The notes: generated from the sequence alone by a model not told the origin. A stretch of DNA of 64,000 nucleotides from CADCTQ01 sp963844325 (GCA_963844325.1 CAWJNV010000002.1:7626001-7690000); one strand, 5' to 3'; counted from the stretch's first letter, positions 28,790 through 39,136 are shown. A program made the numbers and translations.

Positions 28790-30169
28790 ATGTCCACGTC
28801 AAATATCTTCCAGAGTGCCGCCGAGAAAAAGGCTTTTGATTTAAAGCACCGGCAGACCATCAGCCATAACATCGGCAAATACAATACGGCCGTGAAAACG
28901 GGGCTGGGCCAGTTCCGCGACCACGAACTGGCCCGGAGCCGCGGCGCTTACCTCAAAACGCAGGTGATCGAAAACCTGGACAAGTACCTCTTGCAGTTCG
29001 AGGAGAACTTCCGCAAACGCGGCGGCCGGGTGATCTGGGCCGAAACCAAGGAAGACGCCCTGCGCGAAATCCTGGCCATCTTTGAACGCAAGCGGGCCCG
29101 GTCGGTGGTCAAGTCCAAATCGATGGCTACCGAAGAGATTCACCTCAACGAGTACCTGGAGGCCCACGGCGTGGAAGCCGTCGAGACGGACCTGGGCGAA
29201 TACATCTGCCAGCTTTCCGGGCAGAAGCCCTACCACATCGTGACGCCGGTGATGCACATGTCGAAGGAAGACATTTCGGAACTGTTCTTCCAGAAACTCA
29301 AAACGGCCCGCACCAACGACCCGCAGGAACTCACCCTGATTGCCCGGCGCATCCTGCGCGAAAAGTACACCTCAGCCGATGTGGGCATTACGGGGGGCAA
29401 CTTCCTGGTGGCCGACATCGGCGGGGTAGCCATTACCGAAAACGAGGGGAATGCCCGCCTGTCGGTCGGGTTCCCGAAGACGCACATTGCCCTGGTGGGC
29501 ATTGAAAAGGTGATTCCCAGCCTCCAGGACCTGGACTTGTTCTGGCCGCTGCTGGCTACTAGCGGCACCGGGCAACAGGTCACTACGTACAGCACCGTGC
29601 TTACCGGCCCGCGGCAGCCCGGCGAAACGGACGGCCCCGACGAAATGTACGTGGTGCTGCTCGACAACGGCCGGACCAACCTGCTGGCCGAACCCGACAA
29701 GCGGCAGGCCCTCAACTGCATCCGCTGCGGCGCCTGCCTCAACGCCTGCCCGGTGTACCGCAACATCGGCGGCCACTCCTACGACAGCACCTACAGCGGT
29801 CCCATCGGCTCGGTCATTACGCCGCACCTGGAGGGCATGCAGAAATTCAAGCACCTGAGCTACGCCAGTTCGCTGTGCGGCGCGTGCAGCTCGGTGTGTC
29901 CCGTGCGAATCGACATTCACAACCTGCTCCTGCTGAACCGGCAGCAAAGCGTAGAGGCCGGCCTGAATGACAAGACGGAAGCCCTTGGGTTTAAACTATG
30001 GGAAAGGGGGATGAAAAGCAGGAGGCTGATGAACTTGGTGGGGTTCCGGTTGAAAAACTGGGCGTTGGGCACCCTATTTAAAGATACCTGGGGAAGGCGG
30101 CGGATCACGCCAGCCTTACCCCCAAGATCCTTCAACCAGCTATGGAAAGAAAAACGTAATAAATCGTAG
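28790..30169 (+). CDS. lutB: LutB-type iron-sulfur protein of lactate utilisation
   Basis: 459 residues from MSTSNIFQSAAEKKAFDLKH. The N-terminal LUD domain (about 60-300) includes VVKSKSMATEEIHLNEYLEA and ITGGNFLVADIGGVAITENE. Two 4Fe-4S motifs follow: C-I-R-C-G-A-C-L-N-A-C-P near 310 and C-G-A-C-S-S-V-C-P near 360. LutB works with LutA (CCG protein) and LutC to oxidise L-lactate to pyruvate. Neither partner is in the adjacent sequence, so either they are elsewhere or the protein serves alone. The next gene is convergent. Confidence 0.93.
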   Translation: MSTSNIFQSAAEKKAFDLKHRQTISHNIGKYNTAVKTGLGQFRDHELARSRGAYLKTQVIENLDKYLLQFEENFRKRGGRVIWAETKEDALREILAIFERKRARSVVKSKSMATEEIHLNEYLEAHGVEAVETDLGEYICQLSGQKPYHIVTPVMHMSKEDISELFFQKLKTARTNDPQELTLIARRILREKYTSADVGITGGNFLVADIGGVAITENEGNARLSVGFPKTHIALVGIEKVIPSLQDLDLFWPLLATSGTGQQVTTYSTVLTGPRQPGETDGPDEMYVVLLDNGRTNLLAEPDKRQALNCIRCGACLNACPVYRNIGGHSYDSTYSGPIGSVITPHLEGMQKFKHLSYASSLCGACSSVCPVRIDIHNLLLLNRQQSVEAGLNDKTEALGFKLWERGMKSRRLMNLVGFRLKNWALGTLFKDTWGRRRITPALPPRSFNQLWKEKRNKS

Positions 30170-30434
30170 ATGATTTGATTATGTTTTCTTACGGGTACTA
30201 AGATAATGGGTAAAATCGGCCCCATTTTAAATTTTAGATGAAGCCCGCCTTTGCGTAGACAAAGCCCGATTTTAAGGGGATTAACCTTTTTTGGCACCGG
30301 TACGAATGGGTGCAAATTGCCGGTGAACCGGCGAAAACGGGAGGTAAATACCCGCAATTTTCCCGACAAAACCGGCTCATTCCGCCACGAACCCCGCGGC
30401 CCGGCGACGAACGAAAGCCGGGCGTGGCCCCCAC

Positions 30435-30475
30435 AAACGACAAATGCCGGGATTGCATCCCGGCATTTGTCGTTT
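30435..30475. terminator. Two-way terminator with a 19-bp perfect stem
   Basis: AAACGACAAATGCCGGGAT (30435-30453) pairs perfectly with 30457-30475 around a 3-base loop. It lies between the convergent lutB and ABC-ATPase genes. The T-tract is short on both sides. The remainder of the 30170-30497 gap shows nothing recognisable. Confidence 0.75.
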
Positions 30476-30497
30476 AACGTTCAGCCTTCCAAATTTT

Positions 30498-31181
<684 letters not shown>

Positions 31182-31389
31182 GACTGAAACGGGGTAGTAA
31201 GGTAATGGGTAATGGAAAACAGTGATGGAATTGGCTACTACGGCTTCTCTCCAATAGTAATGCCAACAATATAATCAATGATTCCGAAGAAAATAAACGG
31301 TACCCGCTACGAATTACTGTCCGGTTCCGGACACAACTGTTCGGGATCGGCAATCAGCCTCCCCCGGCTCCTCTCCTTCACCCTTTGCC

Positions 31390-32337
31390 TTACCTGAGGA
31401 CGGCGGCCTTGAAATTGCCGTAGACCAGCATGTTGCGGATGCCCTCCTCGAGGCTGACCAGCGGATGCTGCAACACGGCCCGCATCTTGGCGTTGTCGGG
31501 TTTGCGGCGGCTCATGTCGCCTTCGGGCAGCGGCGGCAGGTGCCGGATCTCCGAATCAGACTCGGTCACGCGGATGATTTCCCGGGCCAGTTCAAGCACG
31601 GTGGTTTCCTGGTCGTTGCCGATGTTGACAATGTCGTTGAGGTACCGGTTCTCGTTGAGGATCTTGCAGGTCGTCTCGATGTTGTCGGTGATGTAGCAGA
31701 AGGTCCGCGTCTGGCTGCCGTCGCCGTAAATCGTGATGGGCTGGTTCTGGAGGGCGGCCTGGATGAAGCGGGGCACCACGAAGTCGGTGCTCTGGTCAGG
31801 GCCGTAGGTGTTGAAGAACCGGAAGATCGTGTATTCCAGCCCGTACTCCTGGTGGTACGACCGGATGAACGCTTCGCCCACGTTCTTGACCACCGCGTAC
31901 GGCAGCCGGGAGTTGAGCGGCGTGGTGTGTTCGTTCTGCGGAAACTCCACCGGTTCGCCGTACACTTCCGATGACGAAGAGTAGAACACCCGTTTCACGC
32001 CGGTATTTTTAGACAGGTCCAGGATGTTCTTGATGCCGTCGATGTCGGCCAGCACCTGCACCGGGTTGCGCAGGGTCCGCTGCACCCCCACCAGGGCGGC
32101 GTAGTGGAACACGTAGTCGAAGGCAAAGGCCAGCAGCACGCTGCTGATGTCGCGGTAGTTGTTGACGTCGCACTTGATGAAGCGCCAGTTGGTGTATTCC
32201 TTTGAAGGCAGTTTCTGGACGTGGCCGGTAGAGAGGTTGTCGACGATCACCACGAAGTTGTCGGGGTCTTGTACCAGGCGTTTGGCCAGGGCGCCGCCCA
32301 CGTTGCCGGCACCGCCGGTAATCAGTATCTTTTTCAT
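31390..32337 (-). CDS. NAD-dependent nucleotide-sugar epimerase/dehydratase
   Basis: 315-residue extended short-chain dehydrogenase. From the ATG at 32337: Rossmann motif MKKILITGGAGNVGGALAKR, substrate loop VFYSSSSEVYGEP, catalytic Y-A-V-V-K (with the Ser upstream), and RFFNTYGPDQSTDFVVPRF. It is closest in style to UDP-sugar 4-epimerases and UDP-glucuronate decarboxylases, but the exact substrate cannot be assigned. It is the last gene of a tightly packed minus-strand run that starts at 37892, so it likely supplies a nucleotide sugar to the glycosyltransferases there. A 207-base gap to the ABC gene holds nothing clear. Confidence 0.9.
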   Translation of the reverse strand: MKKILITGGAGNVGGALAKRLVQDPDNFVVIVDNLSTGHVQKLPSKEYTNWRFIKCDVNNYRDISSVLLAFAFDYVFHYAALVGVQRTLRNPVQVLADIDGIKNILDLSKNTGVKRVFYSSSSEVYGEPVEFPQNEHTTPLNSRLPYAVVKNVGEAFIRSYHQEYGLEYTIFRFFNTYGPDQSTDFVVPRFIQAALQNQPITIYGDGSQTRTFCYITDNIETTCKILNENRYLNDIVNIGNDQETTVLELAREIIRVTESDSEIRHLPPLPEGDMSRRKPDNAKMRAVLQHPLVSLEEGIRNMLVYGNFKAAVLR

Positions 32338-32345
32338 GCGAGGGG

Positions 32346-33233
32346 TTAGATAATGTGCTTGAGGGAGGCCCAGAAACGCCGGGTAGAGAGGGCCTTGGGC
32401 TCGGTTACCACGGATTTGAATAAATAGCGGACCACGTCGGGCCGGTGCTGCTTGGTGAGGGCCAGGTGCAGGGCAATGTACGTGTACACGTCGGCCTCCA
32501 TGTCCTTTTTGCTCTTGCCGAACTTGCGGAGGCACTCGCTGTCCTGCCAGATGTACTTGAGAAACAACTCTTGCCGCTTGATGAGTTTGTCGCGGTTCAC
32601 CGTAATCACGCTGCGCTGGTCGTGGCTCACCACGGTGGCAGAGATGGTGTTGGTGTGCCACAGCGGGAAGCGGCTCGCCAGGCGCATCCAGAGTTCGTAG
32701 TCTTCGGTGACCGACAGGTCGCGGTCTTCGTTGAACGGGTGCTGCAAGGCCACGTCGCGGCGGATGAACACGTTGTTGCAGCTCAGCACGTTGCCCTTCA
32801 CGAGCCGTTCGTTGAGCACCTCGGGCAACTGGTTAACCTGCTGCAACAGGTTGCCCTCGGGGTCGCGGAAATCGTAGCCCAGGTGGAACCACTCCGGCTT
32901 GCCCTTCGATCCGATCATGTCGAGGGCCGTTCGCAGGTGGATGGGGTAGGCCAGGTCGTCGGAATCGAAAAAGTTGACGTAGTCGCCCTTCGCCAGGCGG
33001 GCCCCGAAATTGCGGGCGGCGGCCCGTTCGCCGTTCTTCTTCTTGTGGTAGGTCACCTTGTCGCTGCGAATGCCCCCGACTACCGCTTCCGTGTTGTCGG
33101 TGCTGCCGTCGTCTACCACGATGATCTCGAAGTGGGGGTAGGTTTGGGCCAGCAGCGACTGGATCGTTTTGGCCACGAAGTTCGCCCGGTTGTAGGTCGG
33201 GATGACGATGGAAAAGAAAATGTTAGCCTGCAT
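32346..33233 (-). CDS. Family 2 glycosyltransferase
   Basis: 295-residue GT-A-fold, inverting glycosyltransferase, probably working at the inner face of the cytoplasmic membrane. The N-terminus shows FSIVIPTYNRANFVAKTIQS and EIIVVDDGSTDNTEAV; the metal-binding DxD is FFDSDDLAYP near residue 95; TEDYELWMRLASRF near 200 fits the ED acceptor motif. Its start overlaps the end of the next upstream GT by 11 bases, so translation is probably coupled. Donor and acceptor are unknown. Confidence 0.92.
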   Translation of the reverse strand: MQANIFFSIVIPTYNRANFVAKTIQSLLAQTYPHFEIIVVDDGSTDNTEAVVGGIRSDKVTYHKKKNGERAAARNFGARLAKGDYVNFFDSDDLAYPIHLRTALDMIGSKGKPEWFHLGYDFRDPEGNLLQQVNQLPEVLNERLVKGNVLSCNNVFIRRDVALQHPFNEDRDLSVTEDYELWMRLASRFPLWHTNTISATVVSHDQRSVITVNRDKLIKRQELFLKYIWQDSECLRKFGKSKKDMEADVYTYIALHLALTKQHRPDVVRYLFKSVVTEPKALSTRRFWASLKHII

Positions 33234-34335
33234 ATAATTCTTCTAACTTTTGGATCATGGTTCGCAGCGAAAACCGCCCCTGCACGTCGGCCCGGCCCCG
33301 CGCCGCCAGGGCCTGCCGCAGCGGGGCGTCGTCCAGCAGCCGGGCGGTGGCCTGGCAAATGGCCCCGGCGTCGCGGAAAGGCACGACAAGGGCGTTGCGG
33401 CCGTCTTCAATAAACTCGGGAGCCACGCCCGAAAGCGTAAACACCGACGGCACGCCGGCCGCCAGGGCTTCCACGTAGGTTTGGCCGAAGGCTTCCAGGT
33501 GTTCGTTGATGGGCACGTGGAGGAACACGTCGAACAGCCCGTACAGGGCCGCCACGTCCTCCTCGAACCGGATTTCGGTGTAGCTGCCGGCGGGCAGTTC
33601 ATGGAGCAAAGCCCGGATGGTGTTCGTGTAGTCGCCGGTGGCGTTGGCCAGCACCAGGTGGGCGCCGGGGAACCGGCCCAGCAGTTGCCGGAAGGCCGGA
33701 ATCACGTACTGGATGCCCTTCAGCTCGAAGTACCGCGAAATCACCCCGATCACCGGCCCTTTGCCCGGGAGGTTGTACTTGCTCCGCAGCCCGGCTACCC
33801 GCCCGGCCGGCACCTGCCCGAATTCCTCCAGCCGGAAGCCGTGGTGTACCAGTTGCACTTTGCGGGGATTGACCCCTTCTTTCCGCAGGGCGCACGTCAC
33901 GTTCCGGCTGATGGCGACGATGCCGGTGGCCTGGGCGTTGATGAACCGGTCGTAGTACACGGCCCGGGGGAAGTACACCTGGTGGTAGGTGGCGTAGTGG
34001 CGGGTGTAGAGGCGTTTTTTTACGCCGGCGAGCCGGGCCGCCACCAGTCCCGCCACGCAGGCGTCGAACAGGTGGCAGTGCACCACCCGCGTGTTGCGCA
34101 GGCGCAGGAAGCGGGCAATCCGGAAGATGGCGCCGGGCAAGTCTTTTTTGCCCCCGTATTCGATCCGCAGCACGTCCACGCCCCGCCCGCGCAGGAAGGT
34201 TTCCAGCACTGAGTCGCCGGGGTTGAGCAGCACGAACGACAGCGCAAACCGTTGCCGGTCGAGTTCCTCGGCAACCCACTCAAAAGCCAGCGCTTTGTTG
34301 AGGTTAGATAATATGTAAGTAACGGGTAGGGACAA
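33223..34335 (-). CDS. Family 4-type (GT-B) glycosyltransferase
   Basis: 370 residues with two Rossmann-like halves. The N-terminal half includes VVHCHLFDACVAGLVAARLA and the acceptor-side YTRHYATYHQVYFPRAVYYD. The C-terminal half opens PVIGVISRYFELKGIQYVIP and has the donor-binding pattern HLEAFGQTYVEALAAGVPSV followed by PEFIEDGRNALVVP. This EAFGxxxxEALAxGxP pattern is that of retaining GT4 enzymes. Part of the seven-gene run 31390-37892; it overlaps the following GT2 gene. Confidence 0.93.
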   Translation of the reverse strand: MSLPVTYILSNLNKALAFEWVAEELDRQRFALSFVLLNPGDSVLETFLRGRGVDVLRIEYGGKKDLPGAIFRIARFLRLRNTRVVHCHLFDACVAGLVAARLAGVKKRLYTRHYATYHQVYFPRAVYYDRFINAQATGIVAISRNVTCALRKEGVNPRKVQLVHHGFRLEEFGQVPAGRVAGLRSKYNLPGKGPVIGVISRYFELKGIQYVIPAFRQLLGRFPGAHLVLANATGDYTNTIRALLHELPAGSYTEIRFEEDVAALYGLFDVFLHVPINEHLEAFGQTYVEALAAGVPSVFTLSGVAPEFIEDGRNALVVPFRDAGAICQATARLLDDAPLRQALAARGRADVQGRFSLRTMIQKLEELYAG

Positions 34336-34336
34336 C

Positions 34337-35248
34337 TCAGGCGCGTTTGGTGTATCCTTTAAAAATGGCCGTAGCCAGCAGCACGTTCACAATGCGGAAG
34401 TACAGGGCGTCGGGTACCCGCTCCAGCAGCCGCGCCAGCAGGGGCGTTGCCCGGGCAATGCCGGTCAGGGCGGTTTTTTTCAGCGGGCCGTAGTGCAGCG
34501 CCAGTTCCTGGTGGCCCATCGCCACGGCAACCCGGCGGGTTTCGCCGCCCCGCTCCTTGCGGGCCAGCCAGGCCGGCAGGTTGAGGCGGTCGGTTTCGTT
34601 GTGAAAAGCCACGCTGAGGGGGTAAATGTAGAAGGCCACGCCCTGCTTTTTGAGTTTCTTGGCAAAATCGAAATCTTCGAACCCGGCGTGCGGAAAGCCT
34701 TCCGAGTAGCCGCCCGAAGCCCGGAACACGTCCCGTTCCATCGAAAGGTACTGGCTCGTAATGCCTTCGGTGCGGAAGAGGTTGGCCGGGTCCCAGCGGT
34801 CGCCCCGGTTCCAGCCTTCCAGGGAAGTAAAGCCGTAGTGGATCAGGTAACGGCCGAAGGGTTCCCGCTGGATGGTGTCGGTGAGTTCGGGCGGGTAAAT
34901 CCAGTTGAGGTTGATGCAGCAATGGGTGAACTGCCGGTGCAGTTGCAGGGTGACCCGCACGTTCTCGGAGCTTACCAGCATGTCGTCGTCGAGGAAGAGC
35001 AGCAGCCGGCCGCGGGCATGGGCGGCGCCCAGGTTGCGGGCCGAAGCCACGCCGCTTTTGGGATTGTCGAGCACGGTGACCCGCGGGGCGTACGCCGGGG
35101 GCAGCTCTACGGTACGCGTCTTGGAATCATTGACCACAATGATCTCGGCCGCCAGGTCGCCCACGGCGTCGTACACCGACCGGAGCGTCCGGAAAAAGAC
35201 GTCGCTGCGGTCTTTGGTAGGAATGATCACGCTTAGTTCCACACGCAC
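34337..35248 (-). CDS. Family 2 glycosyltransferase
   Basis: 303 residues. The GT-A start VELSVIIPTKDRSDVFFRTL, AEIIVVNDSKTRTVELP, the metal site LLLFLDDDMLVSSENV near 90 and the acceptor motif FPHAGFEDFDFAKKLKKQG near 190 mark a galactofuranosyl/rhamnosyl-transferase-like GT2. The C-terminus has a weakly hydrophobic stretch (ALYFRIVNVLLATAIF) that may touch the membrane. It lies one base from the next gene of the run. Confidence 0.92.
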   Translation of the reverse strand: MRVELSVIIPTKDRSDVFFRTLRSVYDAVGDLAAEIIVVNDSKTRTVELPPAYAPRVTVLDNPKSGVASARNLGAAHARGRLLLFLDDDMLVSSENVRVTLQLHRQFTHCCINLNWIYPPELTDTIQREPFGRYLIHYGFTSLEGWNRGDRWDPANLFRTEGITSQYLSMERDVFRASGGYSEGFPHAGFEDFDFAKKLKKQGVAFYIYPLSVAFHNETDRLNLPAWLARKERGGETRRVAVAMGHQELALHYGPLKKTALTGIARATPLLARLLERVPDALYFRIVNVLLATAIFKGYTKRA

Positions 35249-35253
35249 TTCCG

Positions 35254-36306
35254 TTACTGTTTGCGAAGAAAATGAATAACCGGCTCGGGCAAGAATGTAT
35301 TTCGGAGATAAAGTTGCCTATGTAATTTTTTGTCCTCTTTTTCGAGCAGGGATGCGGTTACCCCCGCTAAAAATCGTTTTGCTTTTTTCCATTCGCTCCC
35401 CGCATAAAATTCACCCGCGCGGAAGAGCAGGTAGTAGTTGAGTACTTTTTCGGCCAGGGACCGGTCCGGGGCGGGCCCCGTCGGGACAAACTCCGGGTGC
35501 ACCGGGCAGGTTTCGGCGATCAGGGCGGCGCAGGCGTCCAGGCCGGCCTGCCGGGCCAGGGCGTGGTAAAACGTATCGTGTTCCACCTGGAAGCCAGGCT
35601 TTTGCGACACCGTTTTGGACGACTCGTGCAGGCGGAAGTTTACCAGCACGTCGGGAATCTGTACGATGCCTTCCAGGCCGAAAGAGAGCAGGTACCTGAT
35701 CCACCAGTCGCGGTCCATCAGGTAATGCAGCCGGGTGTCGAGGGGGCCCATGCGCCGGACGGCGGCGGCGCTGAAAAAGGTCTCGGGCTGGTCCATGCGG
35801 GCCCAGCCGATGGTTTTGGCGAGGTTGCCGGGGTACACGTCGGTGCCCTGCGAGTAGTAGGCCGTGTGGCCCGCCCCGCTGAACAGGCGGCTCCGCCCGC
35901 AAACGACGTGCGTGGCGGGGTCCTGGAAGTGCCCGGCCACCGTAACCAGGGTGCGGGGCTCGTAGTAGTCGTCGGAATTGAGCCAGTTGACCACCTGGCC
36001 GGTGGCCCGGCGCAGCCCCTTGTTGATGGCGTCGCTCTGGCCGGCGTCCTTTTCGCTCACCCAGTACGCCAGGTGCTTTTCGTACTTGCGGATGATGCCC
36101 ACCGACGCGTCGTGGCTGCCCCCGTCGATGACCATGTACTCCAGGTTGGGGTACTGCTGGTCGAGCACCGACTGGATGGTCTGCTCCAGGAACTCCCCCT
36201 GGTTAAAGGAGGGCGTGATGATGGTGATTTTCGGGGAGGACTTCAACGTCAGGGATTTACGGGTAAGTGGCACACCGCCGCGCCGGCTACTGCTCCAGCA
36301 GTTCAA
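35254..36306 (-). CDS. Family 2 glycosyltransferase, GT2 of the SPSFNQGEFLE type
   Basis: 350 residues. ITIITPSFNQGEFLEQTIQS, YMVIDGGSHDASVGIIRKYE, WVSEKDAGQSDAINKGLRRA and the DxD-like site WLNSDDYYEPRTL form a distinct GT2 subgroup common in capsule loci. The ATG at 36306 overlaps the previous gene by 20 bases and gives about 25 extra residues before the fold; a GTG at 36272 is an alternative start. Donor sugar is unknown. Confidence 0.9.
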   Translation of the reverse strand: MNCWSSSRRGGVPLTRKSLTLKSSPKITIITPSFNQGEFLEQTIQSVLDQQYPNLEYMVIDGGSHDASVGIIRKYEKHLAYWVSEKDAGQSDAINKGLRRATGQVVNWLNSDDYYEPRTLVTVAGHFQDPATHVVCGRSRLFSGAGHTAYYSQGTDVYPGNLAKTIGWARMDQPETFFSAAAVRRMGPLDTRLHYLMDRDWWIRYLLSFGLEGIVQIPDVLVNFRLHESSKTVSQKPGFQVEHDTFYHALARQAGLDACAALIAETCPVHPEFVPTGPAPDRSLAEKVLNYYLLFRAGEFYAGSEWKKAKRFLAGVTASLLEKEDKKLHRQLYLRNTFLPEPVIHFLRKQ

Positions 36307-37063
36307 AGTTCAGCATGGCCGTGCGCAGTTTTTTCCGCCGCCGCTTGAGCAACTGGTACACCGGAAAAATCCGGTGCCGGTCGATGTAGTTCAGCAGGGT
36401 GGCCTTCACCGAATGGGCGGCGATGTAATCAATCGTGCTTTTGTAATCTCCGGTATCGGCGAGCATCGGGTACACGCACCGGATGTGCCGGATGGCCCCG
36501 TTTTCGTAATACACGCCCCAGGAATCGGAAGTGGTCTTGAGCGGGGTTTGGAAATGCAACACATCCCGGCAGGCCCGGTTGGTGATGACGTACGCATTGG
36601 CCGACACCAACTGCCTGGGGTTCTGCGGAGTAACGATCCGGCGCTGGCCGATGGTCAGGCTGTCTCTGGCCGTTAGCACGCATTTCTCCCAGGCTGCGTA
36701 GTACAACATGAGGACCTCGTTTTCGTGCAGGTGGGTTTCGATCCGCAGCAAAAAATCGGCCAGCCCCGGCAACAGTACAGTGTCGTCTTCCAGCACCAGT
36801 CCGTACGGCAGGTTCTGGTCAACAATGGCCCGGTAGGCTTTCAAGTGGCTGAGCGAACAAGCCAGCAATCCCTTGCTTACCCAGAAAGCATTGCGGCTGG
36901 CAAAGTCCCAGTCTACTTCCGGGTTGGTCTCGGGCGACAAGTGTTGCCCGTTGACGGCGTCAACGATTTGAAAGTCAACCTGTTGTTTGTGCAACTGCGA
37001 CGTGATGCTCTTCCGCCGCTCCACCGCCGACGCCAGATTGATTACAAACACCTTTCCTTTCAT
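36287..37063 (-). CDS. Family 25 glycosyltransferase (LPS galactosyltransferase-like)
   Basis: 258 residues. VFVINLASAVERRKSITSQL at the start, then GLLACSLSHLKAYRAIVDQN and LVLEDDTVLLPGL near 95 carrying the EDD motif, are the landmarks of GT25, a family known for beta-1,4-galactose transfer in lipooligosaccharide. The C-terminus is strongly basic (LLKRRRKKLR), suggesting contact with membrane phospholipid. Same operon as its neighbours. Confidence 0.88.
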   Translation of the reverse strand: MKGKVFVINLASAVERRKSITSQLHKQQVDFQIVDAVNGQHLSPETNPEVDWDFASRNAFWVSKGLLACSLSHLKAYRAIVDQNLPYGLVLEDDTVLLPGLADFLLRIETHLHENEVLMLYYAAWEKCVLTARDSLTIGQRRIVTPQNPRQLVSANAYVITNRACRDVLHFQTPLKTTSDSWGVYYENGAIRHIRCVYPMLADTGDYKSTIDYIAAHSVKATLLNYIDRHRIFPVYQLLKRRRKKLRTAMLNFELLEQ

Positions 37064-37124
37064 AAAAGTCCGTTCAGGGTAACTAACAAATAAGCAGCTT
37101 TCGCCAATCCGTCCGTTGGTGCGT

Positions 37125-37892
37125 TTACCGGGCCACTGCCAGGTAGTTTGTGGTCAGAAACAGTTCGGCGTACTCATTGTATTTTATTTTTCTGATCCCG
37201 TTCTGCAATACCCGGTAGATGTCGTAATGCGGCAACAAGCCGAAAAAGTCCTTCATGAAGATGCGGGCTTCCACGGAAGCGATCCCGAATTCAAACTGAA
37301 TCAGCTTGATTCTCCGGTCGGCCAGCATTTGCCGGCAACCCTTCAGGACTTCTATTTCGTACCCTTCGACGTCAATCTTGAGCAGGTCAATGTGGCCGAT
37401 GTTGCGGTGCAGGCAAAAAGTATCCACCGTAGTTACGTCAATTTCCGTTGACTTGTCGAGGCACACGTTGTAGCTGCCGTAAGAAGCTGGAAACATGGAA
37501 GCGAATACACTCCCGGCTTTCTCGTAAAAGATGTTCGTTTTCCCCACTTCCGCCCCCATCGCCACGTTGACCGGGTGAAAGAACGGCTGATCGGTGACCG
37601 TACGGAGTTCCCCAAACGCCTGTTGCTGGGGCTCGAAAGAGTAAAGCTCAAACTTTGCCCGGATCGTATCCACCGCCAGCGCCGCGTACTGCCCGGTGTT
37701 GGCGCCAACGTCGAAGATTGTCAGGGGACGGCCGGCAGGTAGCTGCTGCACCAGTTCCAGCACGTATTTTTCCCCGCTCAGGCCGGGCACGTGGCCACGG
37801 TCGTAGTTCATTCCTTTCACGGCGACTTTGAAAAGCATTTCAAAAAATGGCTGGAACAGTTTGTTGCCGAGAACTAAGTCTTTGATTTTCAT
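37125..37892 (-). CDS. FkbM-family methyltransferase
   Basis: 255 residues. The SAM-binding motif is TIFDVGANTGQYAALAVDTI near residue 60; LYSFEPQQQAFGEL follows, and the family motif LLKIDVEGYEIEVLKGC lies near 170. FkbM proteins O-methylate sugars or polyketides. It is the first gene of the minus-strand run that ends at 31390. On the minus strand upstream, TTGAAACCCGTATAATTTGC is a loose promoter candidate. It could methylate a sugar of the glycan made by this locus. Confidence 0.9.
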   Translation of the reverse strand: MKIKDLVLGNKLFQPFFEMLFKVAVKGMNYDRGHVPGLSGEKYVLELVQQLPAGRPLTIFDVGANTGQYAALAVDTIRAKFELYSFEPQQQAFGELRTVTDQPFFHPVNVAMGAEVGKTNIFYEKAGSVFASMFPASYGSYNVCLDKSTEIDVTTVDTFCLHRNIGHIDLLKIDVEGYEIEVLKGCRQMLADRRIKLIQFEFGIASVEARIFMKDFFGLLPHYDIYRVLQNGIRKIKYNEYAELFLTTNYLAVAR

Positions 37893-38047
37893 TATAAACC
37901 GGTTGGGCCGTAAGCAAATTATACGGGTTTCAAGAGCAATGCGTACTGCCGCGGTGACTCCCGGCGGGCCGGGGCAATCTGTCAGTTCGCCCGAAAAACT
38001 TACCCCGCGTAAGGCAGAGCCGGGTAACGCGTGCTTTGGGCGGCAAA

Positions 38048-39136
38048 ATGCGAATGAGTACTTTTAATGCTGGTCAGATACCTGTGATGCAAATATATCC
38101 AAAGGTCAACCAGCCGGAAAGTATGCACAAGAAACTGCTTTATGAAGGGATGGAAGTTTCACGCAAGCCCCCGGTGAATTATGCAGAAATTTCCGGCGAC
38201 CGTTCTTTTATTGAGTTAAAAGAGTACATCGAGCCCACGTACCTCCTCCAGGTGAGCAATGCGCTGGTTTCGCCCTACGGCATTGCCGTCAAAAACGGCC
38301 GGGTGATTCCCGAGTCGGTGTACTCCATGTTCACCCGGAACCGGCACCTGCTTACGTTCCTCAAAAAGATTGCCCTGGGCAAAGTGCGGCGGGTGGCCGG
38401 CGACTGCCTGCTGGTGCACAATGCCTACTACGACAACTATTACCACTGGACCCTGGAAGCGTTGCCGCGCCTGTACAGTGTCCGGGAGCATACTCCGAAC
38501 CTGACCCTGCTGATCCACGAGAAAACCCGGCCCTTCATTGAAGACTACCTCTCCTTCTTCCGGTTCAAAAACATTGTGCCGGTCAAGGACGACGAAATCG
38601 TGCTGGCGCCGAAGCTCTGGCTGCCCACGCACACGGCCAAGGGCCTGCGCCACAACGAGCCGCTCGTGCGGGAAATGGCCGCTTACCTCAAAGCCCGGGT
38701 GCCGTTCCGTGCCGCGCCGGGCGGTCCCGCCAGGGTGTTCATCAGCCGCCGGGGAGCCGCCTACCGGCAGGCCCTCAACGAACCGGAGGTGTACGCACTG
38801 CTGCGGGAGCACGGCTTTGAGGGTATACGGCTGGAAGACCTCAGGCTGACCGAGCAGATCAACCTGTTCCGGGGCGTAAAGGTGCTCACCGGCATTCACG
38901 GGGCGGGCTTCTCCAACCTGATCTACATGGATGCGGGAGAACACCTGGTGGACATGATCCACGAAAGGCACGCGCAGAACGCCTTTTACACCCTGGCCTG
39001 CGCCTTTGGCCTCGACTACACCCGCCTCGAATGCCGGGGCGTGGGCAAAAGCGACTACGAGGGCAACGACGACCTGTTGGTAGACCTGGACCGGGTCCGG
39101 AAATACCTGCCCGTTGCCGCCCCGCGCCCCCTTTGA
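38048..39136 (+). CDS. Family 61 (DUF563) glycosyltransferase
   Basis: 362 residues from the ATG at 38048 (an ATG two codons later and one at 38087 are also possible). GT61 landmarks: NAYYDNYYHWTLEALPRLYS near 130, VFISRRGAAYRQALNEPEVY near 225, and VLTGIHGAGFSNLIYMDAGE near 285. GT61 members include xylosyl- and other sugar transferases of plants and bacterial surface glycans. It is divergent from the FkbM gene and reads on the plus strand with the acyltransferase downstream, an island of opposite orientation within the locus. Confidence 0.9.
   Translation: MRMSTFNAGQIPVMQIYPKVNQPESMHKKLLYEGMEVSRKPPVNYAEISGDRSFIELKEYIEPTYLLQVSNALVSPYGIAVKNGRVIPESVYSMFTRNRHLLTFLKKIALGKVRRVAGDCLLVHNAYYDNYYHWTLEALPRLYSVREHTPNLTLLIHEKTRPFIEDYLSFFRFKNIVPVKDDEIVLAPKLWLPTHTAKGLRHNEPLVREMAAYLKARVPFRAAPGGPARVFISRRGAAYRQALNEPEVYALLREHGFEGIRLEDLRLTEQINLFRGVKVLTGIHGAGFSNLIYMDAGEHLVDMIHERHAQNAFYTLACAFGLDYTRLECRGVGKSDYEGNDDLLVDLDRVRKYLPVAAPRPL

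Noticed and set aside
31390..32661. Longer N-terminus for the epimerase (start at 32661)
   Set aside because: The added 108 residues overlap the GT2 gene in another frame and have no family similarity; the Rossmann motif starts at the ATG at 32337.
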